Positions 1-5,047 of a DNA stretch of 5,047 nucleotides are shown piece after piece. The notes under the pieces were generated by a model. That model saw only the letters and a list, made by a program, of their open reading frames with translations. It was not told where the DNA came from and did no database searches. Location: the NCBI GenBank assembly GCA_947178115.1, contig CAMWXF010000171.1, forward strand, positions 1 through 5,047. Reading direction: 5' to 3'. The stretch comes from an uncultured Lachnospiraceae bacterium (lineage in GTDB: Bacteria; Bacillota; Clostridia; Lachnospirales; Lachnospiraceae). A program made the position numbers and the translations under genes. Within the stretch, counting starts at the first letter, position 1. Each line of letters begins with the position of its first letter.

Positions 1-570
1 GTCATCGTGACGGTAGCCTGTCCCATCCTATTTAAGGAAAAGATGTCGGGTAAGCAATGGATCTGCTTTTTTATGTCCACACTCGGTATTGTATTGATTA
101 CAGGTCTCGGGGATCTGTCAGCAGGAAATAATCATTTTATCGGCATCCTCTTCGGTCTTGGCGCGGCCTGTTTGTATGCAGCAGTTATTTTACTCAATAA
201 GTTTATTAAAAAGGTTGAAGGTATCCACAGAACATTCCTGCAATTTATTGCTGCAATTCTTGTTCTGATTCCCTATGTGGGATTCACGAGCGGAGTCACA
301 CTTTCCGACCTTAACGGTACCGGCTGGGTCTGCCTGCTGGTCGTAGGATTTGTCCATACCGGTGTGACCTACTGTTTATACTTTTCCTCTCTCAAAGAAC
401 TGCCTGGTCAGAAAGCTGCCATACTGAGTTATATTGACCCACTTGTGGCCGTTCTTGTATCTGTTCTGATTTTAGGAGAAGACATGACCGCCATGCAGGT
501 AATCGGCGGCGCTTTGATTCTGGGCTTTACCCTATGGAATGAAATTACACCAAAAAACTCTGCAAATTAG
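1..570 (+). CDS. EamA/DMT-family transporter, C-terminal part (5' partial)
   Basis: The frame is open from base 1 and ends at TAG 568-570, giving 189 visible residues. EamA-type drug/metabolite transporters are about 300 residues with ten membrane helices in two repeats, so roughly the first 110 residues lie off the left edge; the GTG at 7 is internal, not a start. Seen directly are about six hydrophobic segments, including the one around 'GLGAACLYAAVILLNKF' and the last two around 'SYIDPLVAVLVSVLILGE' and 'QVIGGALILGFTLW'. The proline-containing SYIDP helix, the LGE turn and the GG(A)LIL final helix are typical of the second EamA repeat. The protein should sit in the cytoplasmic membrane and export or import a small metabolite. 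The substrate cannot be read from the sequence, as the family covers amino acids, nucleotides, sugars and drugs. It converges on the next gene with a gap of only 25 bp. Confidence 0.85.
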   Translation, partial: VIVTVACPILFKEKMSGKQWICFFMSTLGIVLITGLGDLSAGNNHFIGILFGLGAACLYAAVILLNKFIKKVEGIHRTFLQFIAAILVLIPYVGFTSGVTLSDLNGTGWVCLLVVGFVHTGVTYCLYFSSLKELPGQKAAILSYIDPLVAVLVSVLILGEDMTAMQVIGGALILGFTLWNEITPKNSAN

Positions 571-595
571 CAAACAGCTTGTCACTGCATTTTTC

Positions 596-1309
596 CTACG
601 CTCTTGCAGAAAACCCCGACACAGAAGATGTCGGCATTCCCGAAGACGCGGACATAAGTCTCTGCGTGGCACTCCTCACATCTGCACCGTCAGCAGATAC
701 GGTATATATCTCTCCTTCTGCTGACTCTTCGCCCAGTTTTTCAAGAGCTGCCTGTTTCTCGGCATGCCGTTCCTCCGCCCTTTCTTCCTCGGCCTTCTGT
801 TCTGCCCGTCTCTTTGCTTGCTTTTCTTCCTGCTCCTTTTTCTCTTTTGCCCTCCGCTCAGCATTTTCTCTGGCGATCTTCCCGTCGGGATCATTCGTAC
901 ATCCGCTCATCGCCGTAATATTACCATTCTCGTCTATAAAATAAGCCGCATAGGTCACGGTCGGGCTGCCCGGCATTGTTTTCGTAAAATTCTTAAGCGA
1001 CTTTACGCATTCCGGAATCGCCGCCAGATTCTCTTCCAGATACTTTGCTTTCTCCGGATCGTTAGCACACTTTTGAAGAAAAGCAGGTGATACGGAAACT
1101 GTCGTGGGTATTCCTTCCATTGAAGTTGTCCCTGTATTCATATAGCTGTACTTTTTCTGCAGGGTTCTGGAGTATTCGGCTGTACTCCTGTTTGTCTTAC
1201 TGCCGGACTCTGTCTGACTCCCTGCTGCAGTCTTGTCCATACTGCCGGAACCTGATGCCGACTCTGTATTGTTACAATATGCATATGTATTCTCCACTTT
1301 GGTTAACAT
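596..1309 (-). CDS. Uncharacterised protein with charged C-terminal helix (possibly DUF6033-like)
   Basis: This is a 237-residue protein. I place the start at ATG 1309-1307 because GGAGGT (complement of 1312-1317) lies 7 nt upstream; a longer reading from TTG at 1345 would add 12 residues but has no such site. No signal peptide or membrane segment is visible. Parts in order: a Ser/Thr/Gly-rich, probably disordered stretch (about 15-55); a core (about 60-140) with 'PAFLQKCANDPEKAKYLEEN' and 'YAAYFIDENGNITAMSG'; a long, almost uninterrupted Glu/Lys/Arg/Ala helix (about 144-194), likely a coiled coil or single alpha-helix; and a Ser/Ala-rich tail. From memory the core resembles small Clostridia proteins labelled DUF6033, but I cannot verify this. 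The function is unknown. It is divergent from the blaI-like gene and convergent with the transporter, so it is probably transcribed alone. The unbroken frame, the strong ribosome binding site and the conserved-looking core argue that it is real despite its low-complexity composition. Confidence 0.8.
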   Translation of the reverse strand: MLTKVENTYAYCNNTESASGSGSMDKTAAGSQTESGSKTNRSTAEYSRTLQKKYSYMNTGTTSMEGIPTTVSVSPAFLQKCANDPEKAKYLEENLAAIPECVKSLKNFTKTMPGSPTVTYAAYFIDENGNITAMSGCTNDPDGKIARENAERRAKEKKEQEEKQAKRRAEQKAEEERAEERHAEKQAALEKLGEESAEGEIYTVSADGADVRSATQRLMSASSGMPTSSVSGFSARA

Positions 1310-1311
1310 AA

Positions 1312-1317
1312 AATCCA
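1312..1317 (-). promoter_or_regulatory. Ribosome binding site deciding the start of the minus-strand gene
   Basis: On the minus strand the sequence reads GGAGGT, then 7 nt, then ATG at 1309. This near-perfect match to the anti-Shine-Dalgarno sequence selects the internal ATG over the upstream TTG at 1345. Confidence 0.85.
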
Positions 1318-1439
1318 CCTCCGTTTTATAGTTTATTTTTGGCAACGTTTTTCTTTTCCACTTTTCTTATCGTGCTGTCTTATCGCGTTATACATAGAAA
1401 TGATATAAATCACTTTGTTTTGGGCATGAAATTTTCATA

Positions 1440-1479
1440 TTGACACTACAGTCTATATGATGTAGTCTTTGTTTATAAT
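1440..1479 (+). promoter_or_regulatory. Promoter region of the blaI-like operon
   Basis: Three sigma-A-like elements are visible: TTGACA at 1440-1445 (a perfect -35), TATGAT at 1456-1461 and TATAAT at 1474-1479 (a perfect -10). They do not pair ideally. TTGACA with 17 nt spacing gives the weak -10 TAGTCT (1463-1468). TATAAT has no good -35 at 16-18 nt. TATGAT would pair with TTTCAT (1433-1438) at 17 nt. The exact start site is therefore open, but every option lies among the ACTACA/TGTAGT half-sites, which fits repressor control. Confidence 0.55.
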
Positions 1480-1498
1480 ACAGACTACACAAAGTAGT
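1445..1498. promoter_or_regulatory. Probable BlaI-type operator cluster (four half-sites)
   Basis: Four half-sites with a common core are seen: ACTACA (1445-1450), TGTAGT (1461-1466), ACTACA (1484-1489) and AGTAGT (1493-1498, one mismatch). The last two form a compact dyad, ACTACA-CAA-AGTAGT, close to the TACA-N2-TGTA operators known for BlaI/MecI/CopY repressors. The first pair is spaced by 10 nt, which is wider than canonical. The middle two extend to a perfect 8-bp inverted repeat, TGTAGTCT (1461-1468) / AGACTACA (1482-1489), bracketing the TATAAT box. The position over the promoter of a BlaI-type gene implies autorepression. Binding itself is inferred. Confidence 0.65.
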
Positions 1499-1536
1499 TT
1501 CACAACAAAGCAAAAACTCAGGAAAGGTAAACACCT

Positions 1537-1890
1537 ATGGCAGAAATACAACTCGGAGTAATTGAATCCCGTTTTGCAGAGATAATCTGGGAACACGAAC
1601 CGGTGACTTCCTCTGAATTGGTAAAACTTGCGGCAGAAGCTTTTTCATGGAAAAGAACGACAACTCACACGGTTCTGAAACGGCTGTGCAATAAAGGTTT
1701 ATTTGAAAATAACAACGGAACCGTGACCAGCCTGATTACCCGCGCACAATTTAATTCCCTGCAAAGCAGAAAATTTGTAGAAGAAACCTTCGACGGCTCG
1801 CTCCCCGCTTTTATTGCAGCTTTTACAAGAGACAATGCACTGACTCCCGAGGAAGCTGATAAGATCAGGGCAATCATAGATCGGGCATGA
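1537..1890 (+). CDS. blaI-like: BlaI/MecI-family transcriptional repressor
   Basis: The 117-residue product matches the usual 115-130 residues of BlaI/MecI repressors. The start ATG is preceded by AGGAAAGG (1520-1527) at 9 nt. The N-terminal winged helix spans about residues 5-70: 'LGVIESRFAEIIWEHEPVTS' is helix 1 and the turn, 'WKRTTTHTVLKRLCNKGLF' (38-56) is the recognition helix with the family's T-T-x-T-V-L-x-R-L pattern, and 'ENNNGTVTSLITRAQF' is the wing. Residues 75-117 form the helical dimerisation part, with 'GSLPAFIAAF' and the Leu/Ile-rich end 'LTPEEADKIRAII'. The CxC metal-binding tail of CopY is absent, so a BlaI/MecI-type repressor is favoured over a copper repressor. It probably binds the half-sites just upstream as a dimer and represses its own operon until cleaved or inactivated by the membrane protease encoded next. 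Confidence 0.93.
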   Translation: MAEIQLGVIESRFAEIIWEHEPVTSSELVKLAAEAFSWKRTTTHTVLKRLCNKGLFENNNGTVTSLITRAQFNSLQSRKFVEETFDGSLPAFIAAFTRDNALTPEEADKIRAIIDRA

Positions 1891-1962
1891 CAGACTGTCT
1901 TTCCGAAGCGCATTCTATCAAAAGCAAATAAGACATAATACATGAAAGGCATGGTGATAAGA

Positions 1963-3696
1963 ATGGAGGCAGTATTTATCAAAATATTCAATATGAGTAT
2001 TGCTGCAGGCTGGCTTATTCTGGCAGTTATCGTGCTGCGTTTTCTCCTGCAAAAAGCACCGAAGTGGCTGACATGCACATTATGGGCGATCGTTGCTGTC
2101 CGTCTGATATGCCCGTTTACTTTTGAAAGCGCATTCAGCCTGATACCGAGTGCAGAAACAGTAAGTCCGGCTGTTGTCCGATACGCGCCGGAACCCGCCA
2201 TTGACAGCGGCATTCCCGCCATTGATGGTATGTTAAATCCGATGATCGGTGAGACTTTTGCGCCCGCACCCGGTGCCAGCGTTAATCCGCTGGATATCTG
2301 GGCGTTTGCGGCAAGTATCATCTGGGTAATCGGACTTGTTGCTATGTTTGAGTATGCTTTTATAAGCTTTCTACGGCTGCGTGGCAAAGTACGGGAAGCC
2401 GTACCTTTACAGAATCATGCCTGGATTTGTGACGGCGTAAAATCTCCCTTTATTCTGGGAATCGTGAAACCGCGGATTTACCTTTCTTCCAGCATTGATG
2501 CGGAACAGACGAAATATGTACTCACCCATGAACGGGCGCACTTGAAAAGAGGCGACCATATCTGGAAGCCGTTCAGTTATGTGCTGTTAGCGGTATATTG
2601 GTTTCATCCGCTGGTGTGGGCAGCTTATATTCTATTCTGTCGGGATATCGAATTTGCCTGCGACGAAAGGGCGGTCAAAGATATGAGTTTTGATGGTAAG
2701 AAGGCATACTGCCATGCCTTACTTTCCTGTAGTATGCCCGGAGGAATGCGTGTGTCTTATCCCCTTGCTTTTGGCGAAGGACGGATAAAAGAAAGGGTTA
2801 AGCATGTGCTGCATTACAAAAGACCTGCATTATGGGCCATGCTCGCTGCTGTCGGCGCGTGTGCGGTAGTTGCGGTGTGCTTTTTGACTGACCCTGAGAC
2901 GGATGTGTCAGTCGAAACAACAGATGTCCCATATGATGATATGTCTGAAACATCGAATACGCCACATGATGATGAGTTTGAAACATCGAATGTACCATAT
3001 GGTGATGAGTTCGGAACAGCAAACCCGCCACATAACGATGTTGGAACGATTACGTTTGTCGGGGTCATCGTTGAGAATACGATGGACAGTGTAAAACCGC
3101 TCATTTTAGTACAACCCATCGAAGCTGAAATTTCCTATGATCATATCTGCTTTGTACTTCCTGATGATATGGCAGACTGGGCAACCCAAATAAACAGTGT
3201 TGTTTCCATTACATGTAAGGACGCTTTTGAAGAAACACAGCCACCATTTGGCGAATTGATTTCCATAAGCCGTGCGGAATCGTCACACGACCTACAGGCT
3301 ATGTTCCGTACATTCGGGATTTCTATTCAATTGCCGGGAAATTCAAACTGGATACAAAACATAGAATACAGACAGCCGGATGAAGACCATCTGGAAATCG
3401 ATTATCACGATGCTATTTTAGATGCTGACTGCAAATTACTGTCCATCAGAGACGGAATGCCAGATCTCCCGGATATTGTATACGATGAAACATTGGAGGA
3501 AACATGGCAGGGTACTTCTTCCTCAGGACAGGCCGTGTACATCAATTTGCAACGTTCTGCAGATAGTACGCAGGTACTTGCCTCATGGGAATATGAAGAG
3601 TATCAGTTTGCCCTTCTGGCGGATGTGCCTGCAAAAACAGGAGATCTCGGCGCTATTGCTAAAACAGCAATTACTGTCATCAGCCATTTGGAGTAA
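1963..3696 (+). CDS. blaR1-like: BlaR1/MecR1-type M56 membrane metalloprotease with atypical sensor tail
   Basis: The product is an integral membrane zinc protease that probably relays an outside signal to the upstream repressor. The frame is open from ATG 1942, with further ATGs at 1951 and 1963; none has a strong ribosome binding site. I prefer 1963 because 'MEAVFIKIFNMSIAAGW' looks like the family's usual N-terminus and GGTGAT lies 4 nt upstream. The product would be 577 residues (584 from 1942). With residues counted from 1942, membrane segments are at about 20-36, 43-58, 119-143, a hydrophobic stretch 211-232, and 296-315. The catalytic HExxH is HERAH at 196-200, and 'EFACDERAV' (237-244) carries the acidic zinc-ligand region, as in BlaR1. 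After the last membrane helix come four 11-residue repeats (325-367) and about 215 residues with no penicillin-binding SxxK/KTG signature. The last part ('WEYEEYQFALLADVP' to the end) faintly resembles DUF4367-like domains. The signal is therefore probably not a beta-lactam. Confidence 0.9.
   Translation: MEAVFIKIFNMSIAAGWLILAVIVLRFLLQKAPKWLTCTLWAIVAVRLICPFTFESAFSLIPSAETVSPAVVRYAPEPAIDSGIPAIDGMLNPMIGETFAPAPGASVNPLDIWAFAASIIWVIGLVAMFEYAFISFLRLRGKVREAVPLQNHAWICDGVKSPFILGIVKPRIYLSSSIDAEQTKYVLTHERAHLKRGDHIWKPFSYVLLAVYWFHPLVWAAYILFCRDIEFACDERAVKDMSFDGKKAYCHALLSCSMPGGMRVSYPLAFGEGRIKERVKHVLHYKRPALWAMLAAVGACAVVAVCFLTDPETDVSVETTDVPYDDMSETSNTPHDDEFETSNVPYGDEFGTANPPHNDVGTITFVGVIVENTMDSVKPLILVQPIEAEISYDHICFVLPDDMADWATQINSVVSITCKDAFEETQPPFGELISISRAESSHDLQAMFRTFGISIQLPGNSNWIQNIEYRQPDEDHLEIDYHDAILDADCKLLSIRDGMPDLPDIVYDETLEETWQGTSSSGQAVYINLQRSADSTQVLASWEYEEYQFALLADVPAKTGDLGAIAKTAITVISHLE
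2914..3042 (+). repeat. Four tandem 33-bp coding repeats (11-residue linker units)
   Basis: Units lie at 2914-2946, 2947-2979, 2980-3012 and a shorter, more diverged 30-bp unit at 3013-3042. They encode ETTDVPYDDMS, ETSNTPHDDEF, ETSNVPYGDEF and GTANPPHNDV. Copies 2 and 3 are the most alike, sharing GAAACATCGAAT at their starts. The repeat sits directly after the last membrane helix of the BlaR1-like protein, so it forms an acidic, proline-containing, probably extended tether on the outer side of the membrane. The unit length preserves the reading frame, so copy number could change without breaking the gene. Confidence 0.9.
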
Positions 3697-3712
3697 TAGA
3701 AACTATTTTTGC

Positions 3713-3718
3713 GGAGGT
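3713..3718 (+). promoter_or_regulatory. Ribosome binding site deciding the GNAT start
   Basis: GGAGGT lies 5 nt before ATG 3724. It overlaps the coding part of any start at the upstream TTG 3709, so the ATG is the true start. Confidence 0.85.
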
Positions 3719-3723
3719 GCAAG

Positions 3724-4218
3724 ATGGAAATACGTCATTCAACCGAAAAAGATTTGAATCGGATTATGGAGATTTATGAATATGCCCGAGATTTTATGGC
3801 TAAACACGGCAACCCTAACCAGTGGGGACCAACCAACTGGCCGCCGGAAGAATTGATTCATTCCGATATTGCCGCCGGCTGCAGCTATGTCTGTACCCAC
3901 GAAAACAGGATTGTCGGCACTTTTTTCTTTCAGCAGGGCAAAGATATTGAGCCCACCTACCATACAATAGAAAACGGTGCATGGCTGGCAGACTCTGCAT
4001 ATGGTGTGATTCATCGCTTAGCGGGCGACGGAACCGTGAATGGTATCGGATATTTCTGCATCGAATGGGCATTTAAGCAATGCGGGCACCTGCGCGTGGA
4101 TACCCACGGCGACAATCAGGTCATGCAGAATCTACTGAATAAATGCGGATTCGTTCATTGTGGGACGATCTATGTGATTGAGGATGATTCCCCCAGACTG
4201 GCATATGAAAAAATATGA
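3724..4218 (+). CDS. GNAT-family N-acetyltransferase
   Basis: The 164-residue protein starts at ATG 3724, not at TTG 3709. It shows the GNAT order: an N-terminal 'MEIRHSTEKDLNRIMEIY' strand and helix; beta strands with 'ENRIVGTFFF' (60-69); the acetyl-CoA pyrophosphate loop around 'GDGTVNGIG' (101-109, matching xxGxG) followed by helix 'YFCIEWAFKQCG'; then 'LRVDTHGDNQVMQNLLNKCGF' (123-143), where the invariant Asn and the GF turn mark motif B; and a final 'RLAYEK' strand. It should transfer acetyl from acetyl-CoA to an amine in the cytoplasm. The substrate (antibiotic, small metabolite or protein) cannot be read from sequence. This subgroup is common in Firmicutes as stand-alone genes of unknown target. 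It begins 27 bp after the BlaR1-like gene with no visible promoter between them, so it is probably co-transcribed with the repressor and protease and could be the output of the signalling pair. Confidence 0.9.
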   Translation: MEIRHSTEKDLNRIMEIYEYARDFMAKHGNPNQWGPTNWPPEELIHSDIAAGCSYVCTHENRIVGTFFFQQGKDIEPTYHTIENGAWLADSAYGVIHRLAGDGTVNGIGYFCIEWAFKQCGHLRVDTHGDNQVMQNLLNKCGFVHCGTIYVIEDDSPRLAYEKI

Positions 4219-4281
4219 GAAATCAAAAGCCAATCATCCAAATCGGTATATCCCCTCACAGACGGATCTATTGCAATCCTT
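4219..4281. other. Short convergent intergenic gap without a clear terminator
   Basis: These 63 bp lie between two converging genes. I see no GC-rich hairpin followed by a T run on either strand. Transcripts may overlap here or end by a means not visible in the primary sequence. Confidence 0.6.
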
Positions 4282-5047
4282 CTATAATTTATCTATAATC
4301 TTGCCAATATCTCCATCAATGCATATGGACTGTTTTTCAATCTCATGTGGGCAGACGGCTTCTCCATAATTGATACAAGCATAAATCGCCTTGGAATTTC
4401 CTGCCGTCATCTGCCAGAACGGATATTTAATAATGCCCGGTGTATTATACCCCACACCTAGTTCCAAAAACAGCACTTTTGTATCCCGGTGCCGCCTTAA
4501 GAATGTTTCGTACCGCTCCGCTGCCTGATACCATCCCTCATCCTGCACGAATGTGTCATCCGCCCTCAGATTCATGCTCATGGGCTTACCGCATTTCGGA
4601 CAGAGAGGAATCAATTCGTCGGGTACTGACATCTTTGCAGTCACATCTTCAGGCAAGTACAGACTGCCGTCTGCTCCAATCTGATACCCCTGTGCCTTCA
4701 CCATCTCATATATAGTTTCCGCATTGTCGTATGTTTCGTCATGACAAGGCTCACTGCATTGAAACAAACCATAGTCGCCCTGCGTATAATACAATCTCTT
4801 TTTGTCAAATCCTGCTTTCTGAAAACAATGATCCACATTCGTCGTAATCACAAAGTAGTCTTTATCCTTTACCAGCGCAAGCAGATTCTCATAAACAGGT
4901 TTCGGAGCGTTCATATATCGATTTACATAAATGTTTCGACTCCAAAATGCCCAATGCTCATTTAAGCTGTCATATGGATAGAAACCGCCTGCATACATAT
5001 CCTTAAAATGGTATTTTGAAGCAAAATCTCCGAAATATGTTTGAAAA
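4282..5047 (-). CDS. Sir2-family protein of the SirTM (macrodomain-linked, ADP-ribosylating) type, 5' partial
   Basis: The minus-strand frame is open from the right edge to the stop at 4284-4282, giving 254 visible residues. The ATG at 4998 is internal, because the 16 codons before it (FQTYFGDFASKYHFKD) continue the family sequence. The missing N-terminus should carry the GAG-type NAD-binding loop. Numbering from the visible start, 'TTNVDHCFQKAG' (68-79) is the sirtuin TxNxD motif. 'YYTQGDYGLFQC' (86-97) has Gln89 where classical deacetylase sirtuins have the catalytic His. Cysteines 97/101 (CSEPC) and 149/152 (CPKC) should bind zinc, and 'GVGYNTP' (197-203) is the later NAD-site loop. The 19-residue distance from Asn70 to Gln89 agrees with the active-site Asn/Gln pair I recall for SirTM enzymes, which ADP-ribosylate a GcvH-like lipoyl carrier using NAD. 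It appears to be the last gene of its operon; macrodomain, GcvH-L and lipoate ligase genes would lie beyond the right edge if the usual operon is present. Confidence 0.88.
   Translation of the reverse strand, partial: FQTYFGDFASKYHFKDMYAGGFYPYDSLNEHWAFWSRNIYVNRYMNAPKPVYENLLALVKDKDYFVITTNVDHCFQKAGFDKKRLYYTQGDYGLFQCSEPCHDETYDNAETIYEMVKAQGYQIGADGSLYLPEDVTAKMSVPDELIPLCPKCGKPMSMNLRADDTFVQDEGWYQAAERYETFLRRHRDTKVLFLELGVGYNTPGIIKYPFWQMTAGNSKAIYACINYGEAVCPHEIEKQSICIDGDIGKIIDKL

Larger units (their letters stand above)
1310..1536. other. Divergent intergenic region
   Basis: These 227 bp separate two divergently transcribed genes and contain no gene I can support. The right half (about 1440-1500) holds the promoter and operator half-sites of the blaI-like gene. 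The left half should hold the minus-strand gene's promoter. A possible minus-strand -10 is TATAAC (complement of 1387-1392), but it has no convincing -35, so I leave it unassigned. A 13-bp palindrome, ATGAAATTTTCAT (1426-1438), lies between the two halves, and a weaker dyad TGAT-ATAA-ATCA is at 1401-1412. Confidence 0.6.

Noticed and set aside
579..1311. Plus-strand open frames opposite the charged-helix gene
   Set aside because: They are Ser/Cys/Phe-rich reflections of the Glu/Lys/Ala-rich opposite strand, with no ribosome binding sites or motifs.
1310..1345. A longer start (TTG at 1345) for the minus-strand gene
   Set aside because: GGAGGT sits 7 nt before the ATG at 1309, inside the extra region, which marks the ATG as the start.
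1379..1410. A sigma-28 (motility) promoter for the minus-strand gene, based on CGCGATAA
   Set aside because: Only the last six bases match GCCGATAA and there is no TAAA element at 15 nt upstream.
1537..1890. Repressor as a CopY-type copper regulator
   Set aside because: The C-terminal CxC metal-binding motif is absent and the next gene is a BlaR1-type protease, not a copper ATPase.
1665..2387. A 240-codon minus-strand open frame across the repressor and protease genes
   Set aside because: It lies antisense to two confidently identified genes, has no family-like motifs, and its length is explained by the codon pattern of the opposite strand.
2914..3042. Repeats as a possible CRISPR array
   Set aside because: The units are directly adjacent without spacers, diverge between copies, and translate into a regular 11-residue motif inside a gene.
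4998..5047. ATG at 4998 as the start of the sirtuin gene
   Set aside because: The frame stays open to the window edge and the upstream codons look like family sequence, and the NAD-binding N-terminus would otherwise be missing.

Overview
The window looks like a chromosomal segment from a low-to-medium GC Firmicute, most likely a gut Clostridia member of the Lachnospiraceae type. This rests on strong GGAGG-type ribosome binding sites, mixed AT-rich intergenic DNA, a BlaI/BlaR1-like pair with an unusual BlaR1 tail, and a sirtuin of the macrodomain-linked (SirTM) type. The taxon is inferred from style and family content, not from any marker gene.

Layout from left to right. (1) The C-terminal two thirds of an EamA/DMT-family membrane transporter runs off the left edge (+ strand). 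(2) A convergent minus-strand gene encodes a 237-residue protein with a low-complexity N-terminus, a small conserved-looking core and a long charged helix near the C-terminus; its function is unknown. (3) A divergent intergenic region of about 230 bp holds the start signals of that gene and a promoter with several ACTACA/TGTAGT half-sites, the kind of sequence bound by BlaI/MecI/CopY repressors. (4) A + strand cluster follows: a BlaI/MecI-type repressor, a BlaR1/MecR1-type M56 membrane metalloprotease, and a GNAT acetyltransferase that starts 27 bp after the protease stop codon with its own good ribosome binding site. (5) On the minus strand, convergent with the cluster, lies the C-terminal part of a Sir2-family protein whose first residues lie beyond the right edge.

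The central cluster is the best candidate for a working system. In the known BlaI/BlaR1 logic, an outside signal sensed by the extracellular part of the membrane protease activates its cytoplasmic zinc protease, which inactivates the repressor and opens the operon. Here the protease keeps the HExxH site and membrane topology. The beta-lactam-binding sensor domain of classical BlaR1 is not recognisable; in its place is a four-copy 11-residue repeat linker followed by about 215 residues that I cannot assign firmly. The only visible new output in the same transcription unit is the acetyltransferase. The signal and the acetylation target are both unknown.

The sirtuin fragment has the hallmark substitution of ADP-ribosylating SirTM proteins (Gln where classical sirtuins have the catalytic His). 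Its usual partner genes (macrodomain, GcvH-like carrier, lipoate ligase) would have to lie beyond the right edge. No RNA genes, CRISPR arrays, insertion sequences or convincing strong terminators were found.
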